From: Streptomyces sp. R302
GTDB lineage: Bacteria; Actinomycetota; Actinomycetes; Streptomycetales; Streptomycetaceae
NCBI RefSeq assembly: GCF_012927245.1
Contig: NZ_JABBGE010000001.1
Span: 62,001-126,000 of the forward strand
Length of the DNA: 64,000 nt
Reading direction: 5' to 3'
Shown here piece by piece: positions 26,373-35,316 of this stretch (its first letter is position 1; each line of letters starts with the position of its first letter). The translations under genes and the position numbers were made by a program. The notes beneath the pieces are model-generated. The model was not told the origin of the DNA and searched no databases. It saw only the letters and a list, made by a program, of their open reading frames with translations.

Positions 26373-26867
26373 TCACAGCTCGCCGTCCTGCGCCTCGTCC
26401 GACCCCCAGGGGTCCCGCAGCCACAGGTCGTCGCCGACCACGGTGGTCGCGAGCAGCTCCGCGAGCCCGTCGTCGATGCCGAGCCGCTCCGACTCCGTGC
26501 CCGGCGGCACCGTGCGCAGGGTCCGCTCCAGCCAGGCGGACACCTGCGCCGACGGGGCCTCCAGGAGCGCGTCGCCGTCGGGGGAGGAGAGGGCCATCAG
26601 GATGACGCTGCGGCCGTCGACCTTCGTCGGCCAGATCCGCACGTCCCCGTGGCCGCAGGCCCGGAAGACGCCCTCGACGAGCAGCTCGCGGGCGAAGGTC
26701 CAGTTCACCGGGTGCTCGGAGCCGATGTGGAAGGTCATGTGGACGGCGTACGGGTCGTCGGTGCGGTAGGCGAGCCGGGCGGGCACCGGGACCGAGCGCT
26801 CGGGGGACAGGACCAGCTTCAGCTCCAGCTCGCGCTCGACGGTGGTGTGCTCGGTGTTGTTCCGCAT
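26373..26867 (-). CDS. ssgG: SsgA-like sporulation/cell-division protein (SALP)
   Basis: The 164-residue product is a SALP, a family unique to morphologically complex actinomycetes that controls septum placement and spore-wall synthesis. Signatures visible are VPVPARLAYRTDDPYAVHMTFH, VNWTFARELLVEGV and DVRIWPT. I assign SsgG rather than another paralogue because in S. coelicolor ssgG (SCO2924 in my memory) lies at this same position near the GlcD-like, TPR and hppD genes. SsgG is reported to affect accurate septum localisation. It converges on the GlcD-like gene with 16 bases between stops. Confidence 0.88.
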   Translation of the reverse strand: MRNNTEHTTVERELELKLVLSPERSVPVPARLAYRTDDPYAVHMTFHIGSEHPVNWTFARELLVEGVFRACGHGDVRIWPTKVDGRSVILMALSSPDGDALLEAPSAQVSAWLERTLRTVPPGTESERLGIDDGLAELLATTVVGDDLWLRDPWGSDEAQDGEL

Positions 26868-27151
26868 GACTGCTGCCTCTCGCGTGGGGGCCCCGGACGG
26901 GCCTTCACCTGGAGAGAGCGCGGTCCCCGCGGTTCATTACGCGACTTCGGGAAGTTTTTTCGGGAAGTTTTTTTCCGACCTCCCACGGCACCCCGGTCCC
27001 GGGCCCGAACCTCACGGGGAGTGAGCGATTCCGTCCTCCTTCGCGTGAAGGCGGGCTTTCTCGCGGGCTCTTTCCTCCCTCGCGGAGGTTCTTCGTTACT
27101 GTGCCTCCTTAGTGTGGTGACGGAACGTTGTGACTGAACGGAGTCGGGGCA
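26868..27151. other. Divergent promoter region with T-rich tracts
   Basis: The 284 bases between ssgG and the RDD gene hold no gene. Two direct copies of CGGGAAG followed by T6-T7 lie at about 26949-26978, unusually AT-rich for this genome. Promoters for both divergent genes must be here. ACGGAG before 27152 is a weak ribosome binding site. Confidence 0.45.
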
Positions 27152-28459
27152 GTGGCTACTCCTCCCGGAGGCGGCGGCGAGGTACCGCAGGCGGGGTACT
27201 ACCCGGACCCGTCGATCCCCGGATACATCCGGTACTGGAACGGCGGCTCCTGGGTGCCCGGCACGAGCCGGCCCGCCCCCAAGGACGGTGAGGGCGCGCC
27301 GGTGCCGCCCGCCTCGGCCATGCCGGCCGGGCCGGTCCTCGCGCCGAGCCCCGCGCCCGCGCCGGCCGTGCCCGACCGGGCCGCGGCGCCCGAGCCCGTC
27401 CCGGCGCCCGCCCCGACGCCCGTCCCCGAGCCCGCCCCGGCGGCCGCGGCCCCCGCGCGGGCCGCCGTCGACGAGACCGGGCCCGTCTTCTTCGACGAGG
27501 AGCCGGACGCCTGGGAGGCCCCCGCGGCCGCCGTGCCCGACCCGCGCTCCCCGGTCGAGTGGCCGACCGCCCCCGCGCAGGCCGAGGCGCCCGCCGCCGA
27601 CCCCCGCGTCCCGAGCGCCCCCGCCCGCCTCGGCGGCATGCCCGTCACCCCGGCCCCGGCCCCGGCCCCCGAGCCCCCGGCGCCCGTCCACGAAGCCCCG
27701 GCCCCCGCGCCCGTACAGCCGCAGCCCCAGCCCACCCCCGTACAGGCCCCGGCGCAGGCACAGGCACAGGCGCAGGCACCGGCCCCGGCTCCCGCACCGG
27801 CTCCCGCGCCCGCGCCCGCCGCGCCCTCCTGGGCCCACCCCCACCCCCAGCCGGCGCAGTTGCAGCCGCAGCCGCAGCCGCAGGCACACCAGCCTCAGCA
27901 GCCCCAGCAGCCCGTGGTCCCGTGGAAGCCGCCGGTCGAGGACCCCTTCCTCGCCGCCGTCCGGGAGCAGTCCTCCGCGCCGCCGGCCGGGCTCGGGCGC
28001 CGGCTGTTCGCCCGGGTGATCGACACCCTGCTGCTCGGCGCGATGACGGCCGGCGCCGGCTTCCCCTTCGTCACCGCCGCCCTGGACCACATCCAGGCCA
28101 AGATCGACGCGGCCGAGCGCTCCGGCGTCACCGTGCAGGTGTGGCTGGTCGACGGCACCACGTCCGTCCAGTTCGGCATCGCGCTCGGCCTGTTCCTCGT
28201 CCTCGGCGTGCTGTACGAGGCGCTGCCCACCGCCAAGTGGGGCCGCACGCTCGGCAAGAAGCTGTGCGGCGTCCAGGTCAGGGACATCGAGGCGCACGAG
28301 CCGCCGTCCTTCGGGCGGTCCCTGCGCCGCTGGTTCCTGTACACCTTCCTGGGCCTGCTGGTGATCGGCGTCCTCAACGTGGTCTGGTGCGTCTTCGACC
28401 GTCCGTGGCGCCAGTGCTGGCACGACAAGGCGGCCGGCACCTTCCTCGCGAAGGCCTGA
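27152..28459 (+). CDS. DUF2510 + proline/alanine-rich linker + RDD membrane protein
   Basis: 435 residues from GTG 27152. Residues about 14-40 are a DUF2510 domain (GYYPDPSIPGYIRYWNGGSW). A long Pro/Ala/Gln-rich disordered region follows (about 45-265). The last ~150 residues are an RDD domain with transmembrane segments: GLGRRLFARVIDTLLLG gives the R-D signature, and WGRTLGKKLCGVQVRD follows. RDD proteins are suspected transporters or sodium/proton antiporters, and DUF2510 is often found on actinobacterial membrane proteins. The next gene also encodes an RDD protein, so the pair is probably co-transcribed. Confidence 0.85.
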   Translation: MATPPGGGGEVPQAGYYPDPSIPGYIRYWNGGSWVPGTSRPAPKDGEGAPVPPASAMPAGPVLAPSPAPAPAVPDRAAAPEPVPAPAPTPVPEPAPAAAAPARAAVDETGPVFFDEEPDAWEAPAAAVPDPRSPVEWPTAPAQAEAPAADPRVPSAPARLGGMPVTPAPAPAPEPPAPVHEAPAPAPVQPQPQPTPVQAPAQAQAQAQAPAPAPAPAPAPAPAAPSWAHPHPQPAQLQPQPQPQAHQPQQPQQPVVPWKPPVEDPFLAAVREQSSAPPAGLGRRLFARVIDTLLLGAMTAGAGFPFVTAALDHIQAKIDAAERSGVTVQVWLVDGTTSVQFGIALGLFLVLGVLYEALPTAKWGRTLGKKLCGVQVRDIEAHEPPSFGRSLRRWFLYTFLGLLVIGVLNVVWCVFDRPWRQCWHDKAAGTFLAKA

Positions 28460-28535
28460 CCCGGGGGCGGGCGGCGGTCCCCCGAACGGGGGCCCATCCG
28501 TTGCGGCCCCCCGGCCGCCGGGATGCGATGCCCCC

Positions 28536-29204
28536 ATGAGCACCGACCAGCCGCCGCCCGGCCCGCCCCCCGACGACGACCCGTTCGCCAAGCGGCCCCA
28601 GGAGCCGCCCAGGGAGCCGCCCCAGGGCCCGCCGCCGGGGCCTCCGCCGCCCGGGAGCCCGTACGACTCGCCGTACCCGCCGCCACCCCCGTACGGCGGT
28701 TACGGCGGGGGTTACGGCGGCACCGACCCGCTCTCCGGGATGCCGCCGCTCGCCGAGACCGGGCGCCGGGTCCTGGCGCGGCTCGTCGACTGGGTGATCA
28801 TCGCGGTGCCGCTCGCGATCATCGGCATCCCCTTCGACATCTACGACCGGGCGACGGTCGACGGCGACGACTTCCAGGCCACCTGGACCGGCGGCGGGCA
28901 GCTGGTCTTCCAGCTCCTGACGATCGTCGCGTACGTCACGTACGACACCGTGCTCACGGCGAAGAACGGGCAGACCCTCGGCAAGCGGCTGATGAAGCTG
29001 CGCGTCGCCATGCTCAACGACGGCTCCACGCCCCCGATGAGCCAGTCGCTGCTGCGGGCCGTCGTGCTCTGGCTGCCGGCGCTGATCTGCTGCGCCTGCC
29101 TGTGGCCGCTGCTCATCCTGATCCTCATCCTGGTCGACAAGCCCTACAAGCAGGGCCTGCACGACAAGGCGGCGAAGACGGTGGTCGTCACCGTGCCGCA
29201 GTAG
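28536..29204 (+). CDS. RDD family membrane protein with proline-rich N-terminus
   Basis: 222 residues. The first ~65 residues are Pro/Gly/Tyr-rich and disordered. The RDD domain follows (AETGRRVLARLVDWVIIAVP, with K-N-G-Q-T-L-G-K-R-L later, then two transmembrane segments with a CCAC cluster, and a typical D-K-A-A-K-T end). It is the second of two consecutive RDD genes. The function is unknown; RDD proteins are proposed ion or small-molecule transporters. Confidence 0.85.
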   Translation: MSTDQPPPGPPPDDDPFAKRPQEPPREPPQGPPPGPPPPGSPYDSPYPPPPPYGGYGGGYGGTDPLSGMPPLAETGRRVLARLVDWVIIAVPLAIIGIPFDIYDRATVDGDDFQATWTGGGQLVFQLLTIVAYVTYDTVLTAKNGQTLGKRLMKLRVAMLNDGSTPPMSQSLLRAVVLWLPALICCACLWPLLILILILVDKPYKQGLHDKAAKTVVVTVPQ

Positions 29205-29237
29205 CCGCCGTCCTCGTCACCGGCGGAACGGACGGAC

Positions 29238-29516
29238 TCACCGACCGGTCCGGGTATCGGCTCCCGCGCCCAGCTGCGCGGCCGGTACCCGGACCGCGTC
29301 GTTCCCGGAGACCGGCGCCGTGCCGTCGGGGGTCTTGACGGGCCGCGCCGCCGAGGGCATCGTCACCGCCACGAGCACGCCGAGCACCAGTCCGGCGAGA
29401 CAGGCCGCGGCGACGGCCGGCGGACCGGTGGCACCGGTCAGGAGCAGGAGCGCGGCGGTCGCGAGGACCACGACGGCCGAACCGTAGGCGTACTGCGCTG
29501 CGTTCGGACGCTGCAT
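29238..29516 (-). CDS. Small membrane protein with two transmembrane segments
   Basis: From ATG 29516 the product has 92 residues. Two hydrophobic helices (about 12-30 and 33-50) are followed by a hydrophilic tail. No family is recognised. It converges on the RDD gene with a 33-base gap. Confidence 0.6.
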   Translation of the reverse strand: MQRPNAAQYAYGSAVVVLATAALLLLTGATGPPAVAAACLAGLVLGVLVAVTMPSAARPVKTPDGTAPVSGNDAVRVPAAQLGAGADTRTGR

Positions 29517-29862
29517 GACGGATACCGCCCCTCCGGACTCCCGGTCGACGACTCTACGACGCTCGATGCCCGCGGGGGGTGGCAGGTAAGCGTGACCTGA
29601 CCCACGTCTCCGGAGCACGGGGGGCGCACGGGTGGCACGAACGGGGCCTCAAACCGTGAACTTCCGCTACTTTTTCCCTCCCTGACCGTCCGCATATCGG
29701 ATTCCGACACCCGCATAGTGCACTTGGTGTGTGCAAGTCAAGATCTGTCTTTTCTGCGTTCTCTCCGGTCGAATGTCGTCACTTGTGACGCGCGACCCCG
29801 CCCGGACGGACACCCCACCTTCCTGGTCCGAGGGCGTGGGCGCCGGGGAGGAACGACACCAA
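29517..29862. other. Promoter region of the secreted M6 protease
   Basis: The 346 bases contain no gene I can support. A T-rich stretch (CTTTTTCCCTCCCTGA at about 29669, and TCTTTTCTGCGTTCTC at about 29749) is followed by the GGGGAGGAA ribosome binding site of the protease gene. The protease promoter presumably lies between about 29680 and 29780. Confidence 0.45.
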
Positions 29863-32301
29863 GTGACCAACAGACGACGGGCGATTCGGGCGTCCGCGGT
29901 GGTCGTGGCGCTCGCGGCCACGGCCGCCACCGCCTCGACCTTCAGCACCGCGTGGGCGAACGAGGACGGCAGGATCGCGGCGGCGGACGTCCGCCACGAC
30001 CCGGCTCCGGGCCACGACCACGGCCAGGACAAGACCACGGTCGACCACGACCTGGACGGCCCCTTCAGCAAGCAGCAGGCGCAGCAGCGCGAGGCCGCCC
30101 TGAAGGCCGTGCTCAGCGGAGACGCCAAGGTAGAGCGCCGCGGCGGCTCCAAGGTCGTGAAGCTGGGCGCGAAGAAGTACGTCGAGCTCGGCCGCGAGAA
30201 GACCGACAAGATCTTCACCATCCTGGTCGAGTTCGGCGACCAGGTGGACACCACCACCCTCGTCGACCGCAAGGACGACGACACGGACGAGCTGAAGCCG
30301 AAGTTCGGCGGCCAGCCCGGCCCGCTGCACAACCAGATAGCCGAGCCGGACCGGTCGAAGGACAACTCGACCGCGTGGCAGGCCGACTACGACCAGCAGC
30401 ACTTCCAGGACCTGTACTTCGGCACCGGCAAGGACAAGAAGACCGGCCAGCCGAAGCAGTCCCTGAAGACCTACTACGAGCGCACCTCGTCCGGCCGCTA
30501 CTCGGTCGACGGCGCGGTCTCGGACTGGGTCAAGGTCCCGTACAACGAGGCCCGCTACGGCTCCAACTACTGCGGCCAGAGCAACTGCGCCAACGTGTGG
30601 GACACCGTCCGCGACGGCGTCACCGCCTGGGTCGCCGACCAGAAGGCCAAGGGCAAGACCGACGCCGAGATCAAGTCCGAGCTGGCCGCCTACGACCAGT
30701 GGGACCGCTACGACTTCGACGGTGACGGCAACTTCAACGAGGCCGACGGCTACATCGACCACTTCCAGATCGTCCACGCGGGCGAGGACGAGTCGGCCGG
30801 CGGCGGCGCCCAGGGCGGCGACGCCCTGTGGGCCCACCGCTGGTACGCCTACGGCACCAGCGCGGGCAAGGCCGGCCCGGAGGGCAACAAGGCCGGCGGC
30901 ACCCCGATCGGCGACACCGGCATCTGGGTCGGCGACTACACGATGCAGCCCGAGAACGGCGGCCTCGGCGTCTTCGCCCACGAGTACGGTCACGACCTCG
31001 GTCTGCCGGACCACTACGACACGGCCGGCGGCGAGAACTCGACCGGCTTCTGGACGCTGATGTCCTCCGGCTCCTGGCTGGGCACGGGCAAGGACTCCAT
31101 CGGCGACCTGCCCGGCGACATGAACGCCTGGGACAAGCTCCAGCTCGGCTGGCTCAACTACACCAAGGTGAGCGACGAGCAGCGCGCCGAGAAGTCCACC
31201 CACAAGCTGGGTGTGGCCGCGTACAACACCAAGAACCCGCAGGCGCTCCTCGTCGAGCTGCCGAAGAAGGCCGTCACCACCGACATCGTGGAGCCCGCCG
31301 AGGGCGCCACGCAGTGGTGGAGCGGCATGGGCGACGACCTCAAGAACACCCTGACCCGCCCGGTCGACCTCACCGGCAAGTCGTCCGCCACCCTGAACCT
31401 CAAGGGCTGGTACGACATCGAGGCCGAGTACGACTACCTCTACACCGAGGTGTCGACGGACGGCGGCGCCAACTGGACCGCCCTGGACGGCACGGCCGAC
31501 GGCAAGCCGATCGACCGCGACGCGGCCGGCACCCCGGCGCTCTCCAGCGTCTCCGGCGCCTACAAGTCGCTCGCGTACGACCTCTCGGCGTACGCGGGCA
31601 AGAAGTTCGACCTCCGCTTCCGCTACCAGACGGACGGCGGCCTCGCGCTCAAGGGCTTCGCGGCCGACGCCATCACGCTGACCGCCGACGGTGCCACCGT
31701 CTTCTCGGACGACGCCGAGAACGGTGACAACGGCTGGACGGCCAAGGGCTTCACGCGGATGGGCAAGGGCTTCACCAAGGAGTACGAGCAGTACTACATC
31801 GCCGAGAACCGCCAGTACGTCTCGTACGACGCCACCCTCAAGGTCGGCCCGTACAACTTCGGCTTCACCGGCGACAAGGCGAGCTGGGTCGAGCACTACC
31901 CGTACCAGAACGGTCTGCTCATCTGGAAGTGGGACCTGTCCCAGAAGGACAACAACACCTCCCAGCACCCGGGCCAGGGTCTGATCCTCCCGATCGACGC
32001 CCACCCGACCCCGCTGAAGTTCCGCGACGGCACCCTGATGCGCAACCGCGTCCAGTCGTACGACTCCCCCTTCGGAACGTACCGGACGGACGCTTTCCCG
32101 CTGCACCTCAAGGGTGAGCGCACCTGGGTCGGCTCGCAGCCGGGCAACCGGGTCTTCGACGACCGCAAGGGCACCTACTGGTTCCAGGAGACCGAGCGCG
32201 CCGGCGTGAAGGTCACTGACACCAACACCAAGATCGAGGTCGTCAAGGAGCCGAGGAACGGCCAGACGATCACGGTCCGCGTGGGCCCGTCGACCAAGTG
32301 A
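29863..32301 (+). CDS. Secreted immune inhibitor A-type metalloprotease (peptidase M6)
   Basis: From GTG 29863 the product has 812 residues. Residues 1-32 are a signal peptide (TNRRRAIRASAVVVALAATA, ending TAWA). A propeptide region is followed by the M6 catalytic domain with the zinc motif HEYGHDLGLPDH at about residue 373 and the Met-turn-like FWTLMSSGSW. The C-terminal half contains beta-rich domains (DIEAEYDYLYTEVSTDGG, and the repeated FDLRFRYQTDGG segment) as in Bacillus immune inhibitor A. It should degrade extracellular proteins. The upstream start at 29731 would precede a signal peptide with 44 extra residues and is less likely. A clear hairpin follows the gene. Confidence 0.92.
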   Translation: MTNRRRAIRASAVVVALAATAATASTFSTAWANEDGRIAAADVRHDPAPGHDHGQDKTTVDHDLDGPFSKQQAQQREAALKAVLSGDAKVERRGGSKVVKLGAKKYVELGREKTDKIFTILVEFGDQVDTTTLVDRKDDDTDELKPKFGGQPGPLHNQIAEPDRSKDNSTAWQADYDQQHFQDLYFGTGKDKKTGQPKQSLKTYYERTSSGRYSVDGAVSDWVKVPYNEARYGSNYCGQSNCANVWDTVRDGVTAWVADQKAKGKTDAEIKSELAAYDQWDRYDFDGDGNFNEADGYIDHFQIVHAGEDESAGGGAQGGDALWAHRWYAYGTSAGKAGPEGNKAGGTPIGDTGIWVGDYTMQPENGGLGVFAHEYGHDLGLPDHYDTAGGENSTGFWTLMSSGSWLGTGKDSIGDLPGDMNAWDKLQLGWLNYTKVSDEQRAEKSTHKLGVAAYNTKNPQALLVELPKKAVTTDIVEPAEGATQWWSGMGDDLKNTLTRPVDLTGKSSATLNLKGWYDIEAEYDYLYTEVSTDGGANWTALDGTADGKPIDRDAAGTPALSSVSGAYKSLAYDLSAYAGKKFDLRFRYQTDGGLALKGFAADAITLTADGATVFSDDAENGDNGWTAKGFTRMGKGFTKEYEQYYIAENRQYVSYDATLKVGPYNFGFTGDKASWVEHYPYQNGLLIWKWDLSQKDNNTSQHPGQGLILPIDAHPTPLKFRDGTLMRNRVQSYDSPFGTYRTDAFPLHLKGERTWVGSQPGNRVFDDRKGTYWFQETERAGVKVTDTNTKIEVVKEPRNGQTITVRVGPSTK

Positions 32302-32338
32302 TCGACTAGCTTCACGGTATAACCGCAGGTCAAAGCAT

Positions 32339-32374
32339 GATCGGCCGTCGCCCTCTAGCGGGCGGCGGCCGATC
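32339..32374 (+). terminator. Intrinsic-type terminator after the M6 protease
   Basis: A 15-bp stem (32339-32353 with 32360-32374, one G-T wobble) with a 6-base loop, followed by GTGTTT. Confidence 0.8.
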
Positions 32375-32446
32375 GTGTTTAGGTGCAGCTGACCGAGTTC
32401 TCAGGAACTTCTTATTGACAGTCGGCTCACGGGGGAGTGGTTCCGC

Positions 32447-32758
32447 ATGCCCGGTGGCGGGTTCTGCAAGTTGCCGGGAGGCAGCGTGGTGGTGGCGATA
32501 GGACTGCCCAGTCCGGCCGGCGACGGCGCCACCGTGCGCTTCCTCGTCCACGCCGCGAACCGCGCCCGCGCCCTGACCAGGCTGCGAAACCTGGGCCTGC
32601 GGTCGGTTTATCTGCGGGGGAACGCCGAGCCGCCGACCGGGGACGAGATCACCGCCGTCCTCCACCACCCGGACGGCCTGCTGTGGAGGTCCACCCCGGG
32701 CGTCGCCCAGGAGCTGTGGCACCCGGCCAGGGCGCTGCCGAAGGCCCCGGCGGCCTGA
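32447..32758 (+). CDS. Small conserved hypothetical protein
   Basis: 103 residues from ATG 32447, with GGGGGAG about 10 bases upstream. It has a predicted alpha/beta core (VVVAIGLPSPAGDGATVRFL, then a helix with ARALTRLRNLGLRSVYLRG). The pattern could be a small regulatory or ribosome-associated fold, but I do not recognise a family. It is convergent with pncA, with a 30-base gap. Confidence 0.6.
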   Translation: MPGGGFCKLPGGSVVVAIGLPSPAGDGATVRFLVHAANRARALTRLRNLGLRSVYLRGNAEPPTGDEITAVLHHPDGLLWRSTPGVAQELWHPARALPKAPAA

Positions 32759-32788
32759 GCCGGGGCCCTCGGGACGCGCCGATCCGGG

Positions 32789-33388
32789 TCAGGCGACGAC
32801 CGGCTCGCCGGTGAGCTCGACGCCCGCCTCGCGGAGCTCGGCGAGCGCCCGGTCGGTGGTCTCGCGGGCGACGCCCGCCGTGAGGTCGAGCAGGACCCGG
32901 GTGCGGAAGCCCTCGCGGGCCGCGTCCAGGGCGGTGGCCCGCACGCAGTGGTCGGTGGCGATGCCGACCACGTCGACCTCGGTCACCTCCCGCTCGCGCA
33001 GCCACCCGGCCAGCGTCCCGCCGTTCTCGTCGCGCCCCTCGAAGCCGCTGTACGCGGCCTCGTAGGCGCCCTTGTCGAAGACGGCCTGCACCGCGCCGCC
33101 GGCGACCGCCGGGGCGAAGTTCGGGTGGAAGCCGACGCCCTCGGTGCCGGCCACGCAGTGCCGCGGCCAGGAGGTGACGTAGTCCGGCGCCTCACCGGCC
33201 GGGGCGAAGTGCGCTCCCGGGTCGATGTGGTGGTCGCGGGTGGCGACCACGTGCCGGTAGGCGGAGCCCGCCGCCTCGCCCACCAGCTCGGTGATGGCGG
33301 CGGCGACGTCCGCGCCGCCCGTCACCGCGAGGCTGCCGCCCTCGCAGAAGTCGTTCTGTACGTCCACGACGATCAATGCGCGGTGCAT
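32789..33388 (-). CDS. pncA: Nicotinamidase
   Basis: The 199-residue isochorismatase-fold enzyme hydrolyses nicotinamide to nicotinate in NAD salvage. The catalytic triad is visible: Asp9 in VVDVQNDF, Lys in VFDKGAYEAAYSGFEG, and Cys in VGIATDHCVRAT. The metal-site DHH follows in TRDHH. It is on the same strand as, and downstream of, nicotinate phosphoribosyltransferase, giving the two-step route to nicotinate mononucleotide. A short repeat region separates the two genes. Confidence 0.95.
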   Translation of the reverse strand: MHRALIVVDVQNDFCEGGSLAVTGGADVAAAITELVGEAAGSAYRHVVATRDHHIDPGAHFAPAGEAPDYVTSWPRHCVAGTEGVGFHPNFAPAVAGGAVQAVFDKGAYEAAYSGFEGRDENGGTLAGWLREREVTEVDVVGIATDHCVRATALDAAREGFRTRVLLDLTAGVARETTDRALAELREAGVELTGEPVVA

Positions 33389-33423
33389 GGCGGGTGTCCT
33401 CGGGTGGTCGGGGCGGTGGGAGC

Positions 33424-33474
33424 GGTGCTCGAAGGTGGGGCTCGAAGGTGGTGCTCGAAGTGGGGCTCGAAGGT
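33424..33474. repeat. Short tandem repeat between pncB and pncA
   Basis: Four copies of a 13-bp unit (GGTGCTCGAAGGT or GGGGCTCGAAGGT; the third copy has lost a base) lie upstream of pncA. No function is apparent. Confidence 0.7.
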
Positions 33475-33584
33475 GGGGCCGAGCCTAGAGACTTCCCCTC
33501 AGGTCCGGGAGGGGAAGCCCCGGGCTCTGGACGTATCTCCAGATGTACGCGTCCGGCGCCCCGGCCGCACGCGGCGGGCGGCCG

Positions 33585-34913
33585 CTACGCGTACTCGGTC
33601 GGCAGCACCGGCTCGCCGCGCGACAGCTGGACGGCGGACATCGGCAGCCCGGCGCGGGCCGCGATGTGCCGGGTGCGGGCGGTCTCCAGCGGCTCCCTGC
33701 CCACCACCTCGCCGCCCTTGACCAGCTCGACCAGGAGCTGGTCGGCGGCGAGCGCGTCCGGGACGGGACCGGTGCCGACGACCTCGGCCTCGGCGACCCC
33801 GTGGGCGTCCTTGCGGCGCGCGGCCCACTTGCGGCCGCCGATGGACGCCTTGCCGCCCAGGGACTTCTTGGCGACCGGCACGAGGGGCGCCTTGGGGTCG
33901 GCCGACGCGGCACGGGCGACCAACTTGTAGACCATCGAGCAGGTCGGGTGGCCGCTGCCGGTGACCAGCTGGGTGCCGACGCCGTACGCGTCCACCGGCG
34001 CGGCGGCCAGCGAGGCGATGGCGTACTCGTCGAGGTCGGAGGTGACCACGATCTTGGTGTCCCGGGCGCCAAGATCGTCCAGCTGCGCCCGCACCCGGTG
34101 GGCGACGAGCAGCAGGTCGCCGGAGTCGATGCGGACGGCTCCGAGCTCGGGGCCGGCGAGCTCGACGGCGGTGCGGACCGCCTCGGCGACGTCGTAGGTG
34201 TCGACGAGGAGGGTGGTGCCCCGGCCCAGGCTGTCGACCTGGGCCCGGAAGGCGTCCCGCTCGGTGTCGTGCAGCAGGGTGAAGGCGTGGGCGGAGGTGC
34301 CGACGGTCGGGATGTTGTAGCGGAAGCCGGCGGCGAGGTCGGAGGTGGCCTCGAAGCCGCCGACGTAGGCGGCGCGGGAGGCGGCGACGGCGGCCAGCTC
34401 GTGGGTGCGGCGGGCGCCCATCTCGATGAGCCGCCGTCCGCCGGCCGCGGCCGACATCCGGGAGGCGGCCGCGGCGATCGCCGAGTCGTGGTTGAGGATC
34501 GAGAGGACGACCGTCTCCAGGAGCACGCACTCGGCGAAGGAGCCCTCGACGCGCAGCACGGGGGAGCCGGGGAAGTACACCTCGCCCTCGGGGTAGCCCC
34601 AGATGTCGCCGGAGAAGCGGTATCCGGCGAGCCACTCCAGGGTCGGCTCGTCGACGATCTCCCGCTCGCGCAGGAAGCCGAGGACGGCCGGGTCGAAGCG
34701 GAAGTTCTCGACGGCGTCCAGGACCCGGCCGACGCCCGCGAGGACGCCGTACCGCCGCCCCTCGGGCAGCCGCCGGGTGAACACCTCGAAGACGGAGTGC
34801 CGGTCGGCGGTGCCGGCCCTGAGGGCCGCCTGGAGCATGGTCAGCTCGTACTGGTCGGTGAAGAGCGCGGTCGACGGCACGTCCACCGGGAGCCCAAGGT
34901 CCGCAGCGTTCAT
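33585..34913 (-). CDS. pncB: Nicotinate phosphoribosyltransferase
   Basis: The 442-residue enzyme makes nicotinate mononucleotide from nicotinate and phosphoribosyl pyrophosphate. The N-terminal TDQYELTMLQAAL motif, the phosphorylated-histidine region (AHAFTLLHDTERDAF) and the RIDSGDLL phosphate-binding segment are intact. ATG 34913 is preceded by the divergent region shared with clpS, where a perfect 15-base palindrome (34936-34950) could bind a NAD-metabolism regulator. pncA lies downstream on the same strand. Confidence 0.95.
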   Translation of the reverse strand: MNAADLGLPVDVPSTALFTDQYELTMLQAALRAGTADRHSVFEVFTRRLPEGRRYGVLAGVGRVLDAVENFRFDPAVLGFLREREIVDEPTLEWLAGYRFSGDIWGYPEGEVYFPGSPVLRVEGSFAECVLLETVVLSILNHDSAIAAAASRMSAAAGGRRLIEMGARRTHELAAVAASRAAYVGGFEATSDLAAGFRYNIPTVGTSAHAFTLLHDTERDAFRAQVDSLGRGTTLLVDTYDVAEAVRTAVELAGPELGAVRIDSGDLLLVAHRVRAQLDDLGARDTKIVVTSDLDEYAIASLAAAPVDAYGVGTQLVTGSGHPTCSMVYKLVARAASADPKAPLVPVAKKSLGGKASIGGRKWAARRKDAHGVAEAEVVGTGPVPDALAADQLLVELVKGGEVVGREPLETARTRHIAARAGLPMSAVQLSRGEPVLPTEYA

Positions 34914-34935
34914 GGGGACGATGCTAGCGCAGAAA

Positions 34936-34950
34936 TCGTCAGTCTGACGA
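34936..34950. promoter_or_regulatory. Palindrome between pncB and clpS
   Basis: TCGTCAG-T-CTGACGA is a perfect 7+7 inverted repeat, located 23 bases upstream of the pncB start codon. NAD-salvage genes are often controlled by NrtR- or NiaR-type repressors at such sites. Which regulator binds here is not known from the sequence. Confidence 0.5.
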
Positions 34951-35010
34951 ATACTCCTGTTCCGGTGCCCGTTTGTGCGACAGGGGGCCTCGGGTGGCAG
35001 CATGGGGTAA

Positions 35011-35316
35011 GTGAGCATCGCGCCTATCGAGATCGAACGGACCGAGTCGGCCGAGGAGGTCTCCGCGGTCGTCGAGCCCGACGTCCCCTGGGTCACCCTC
35101 GTGCACAACGACCCGGTGAACCTGATGAGCTATGTCAGTTACGTCTTCCAGGCGTACTTCGGCTACTCCAAGGACAAGGCGCACAAGCTGATGCTCGACG
35201 TGCACAACAAGGGCCGCGCGGTGGTCTCCAGCGGCACCCGCGAGGAGATGGAACGGGACGTGCAGGCGATGCACGGCTACGGCCTGTGGGCGACCCTCAC
35301 CCAGGACCGCGGCTGA
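35011..35316 (+). CDS. clpS: ClpS, adaptor for N-degron proteolysis
   Basis: 101 residues from GTG 35011. The ClpS core is intact: [20 protein letters not shown] with the N-terminal-residue pocket, then [19 protein letters not shown] and [20 protein letters not shown]. ClpS delivers proteins with destabilising N-termini to ClpAP/ClpCP. The DUF2017 gene begins one base before its stop (TGATG), so the two are translationally coupled, a common actinobacterial pair. Confidence 0.96.
   Translation: MSIAPIEIERTESAEEVSAVVEPDVPWVTLVHNDPVNLMSYVSYVFQAYFGYSKDKAHKLMLDVHNKGRAVVSSGTREEMERDVQAMHGYGLWATLTQDRG

Noticed and set aside
32437..32814. Overlapping + strand frame starting at GTG 32437
   Set aside because: Its product is Arg/Pro-rich without structure. 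The ATG 32447 frame has better codon bias and a plausible fold.
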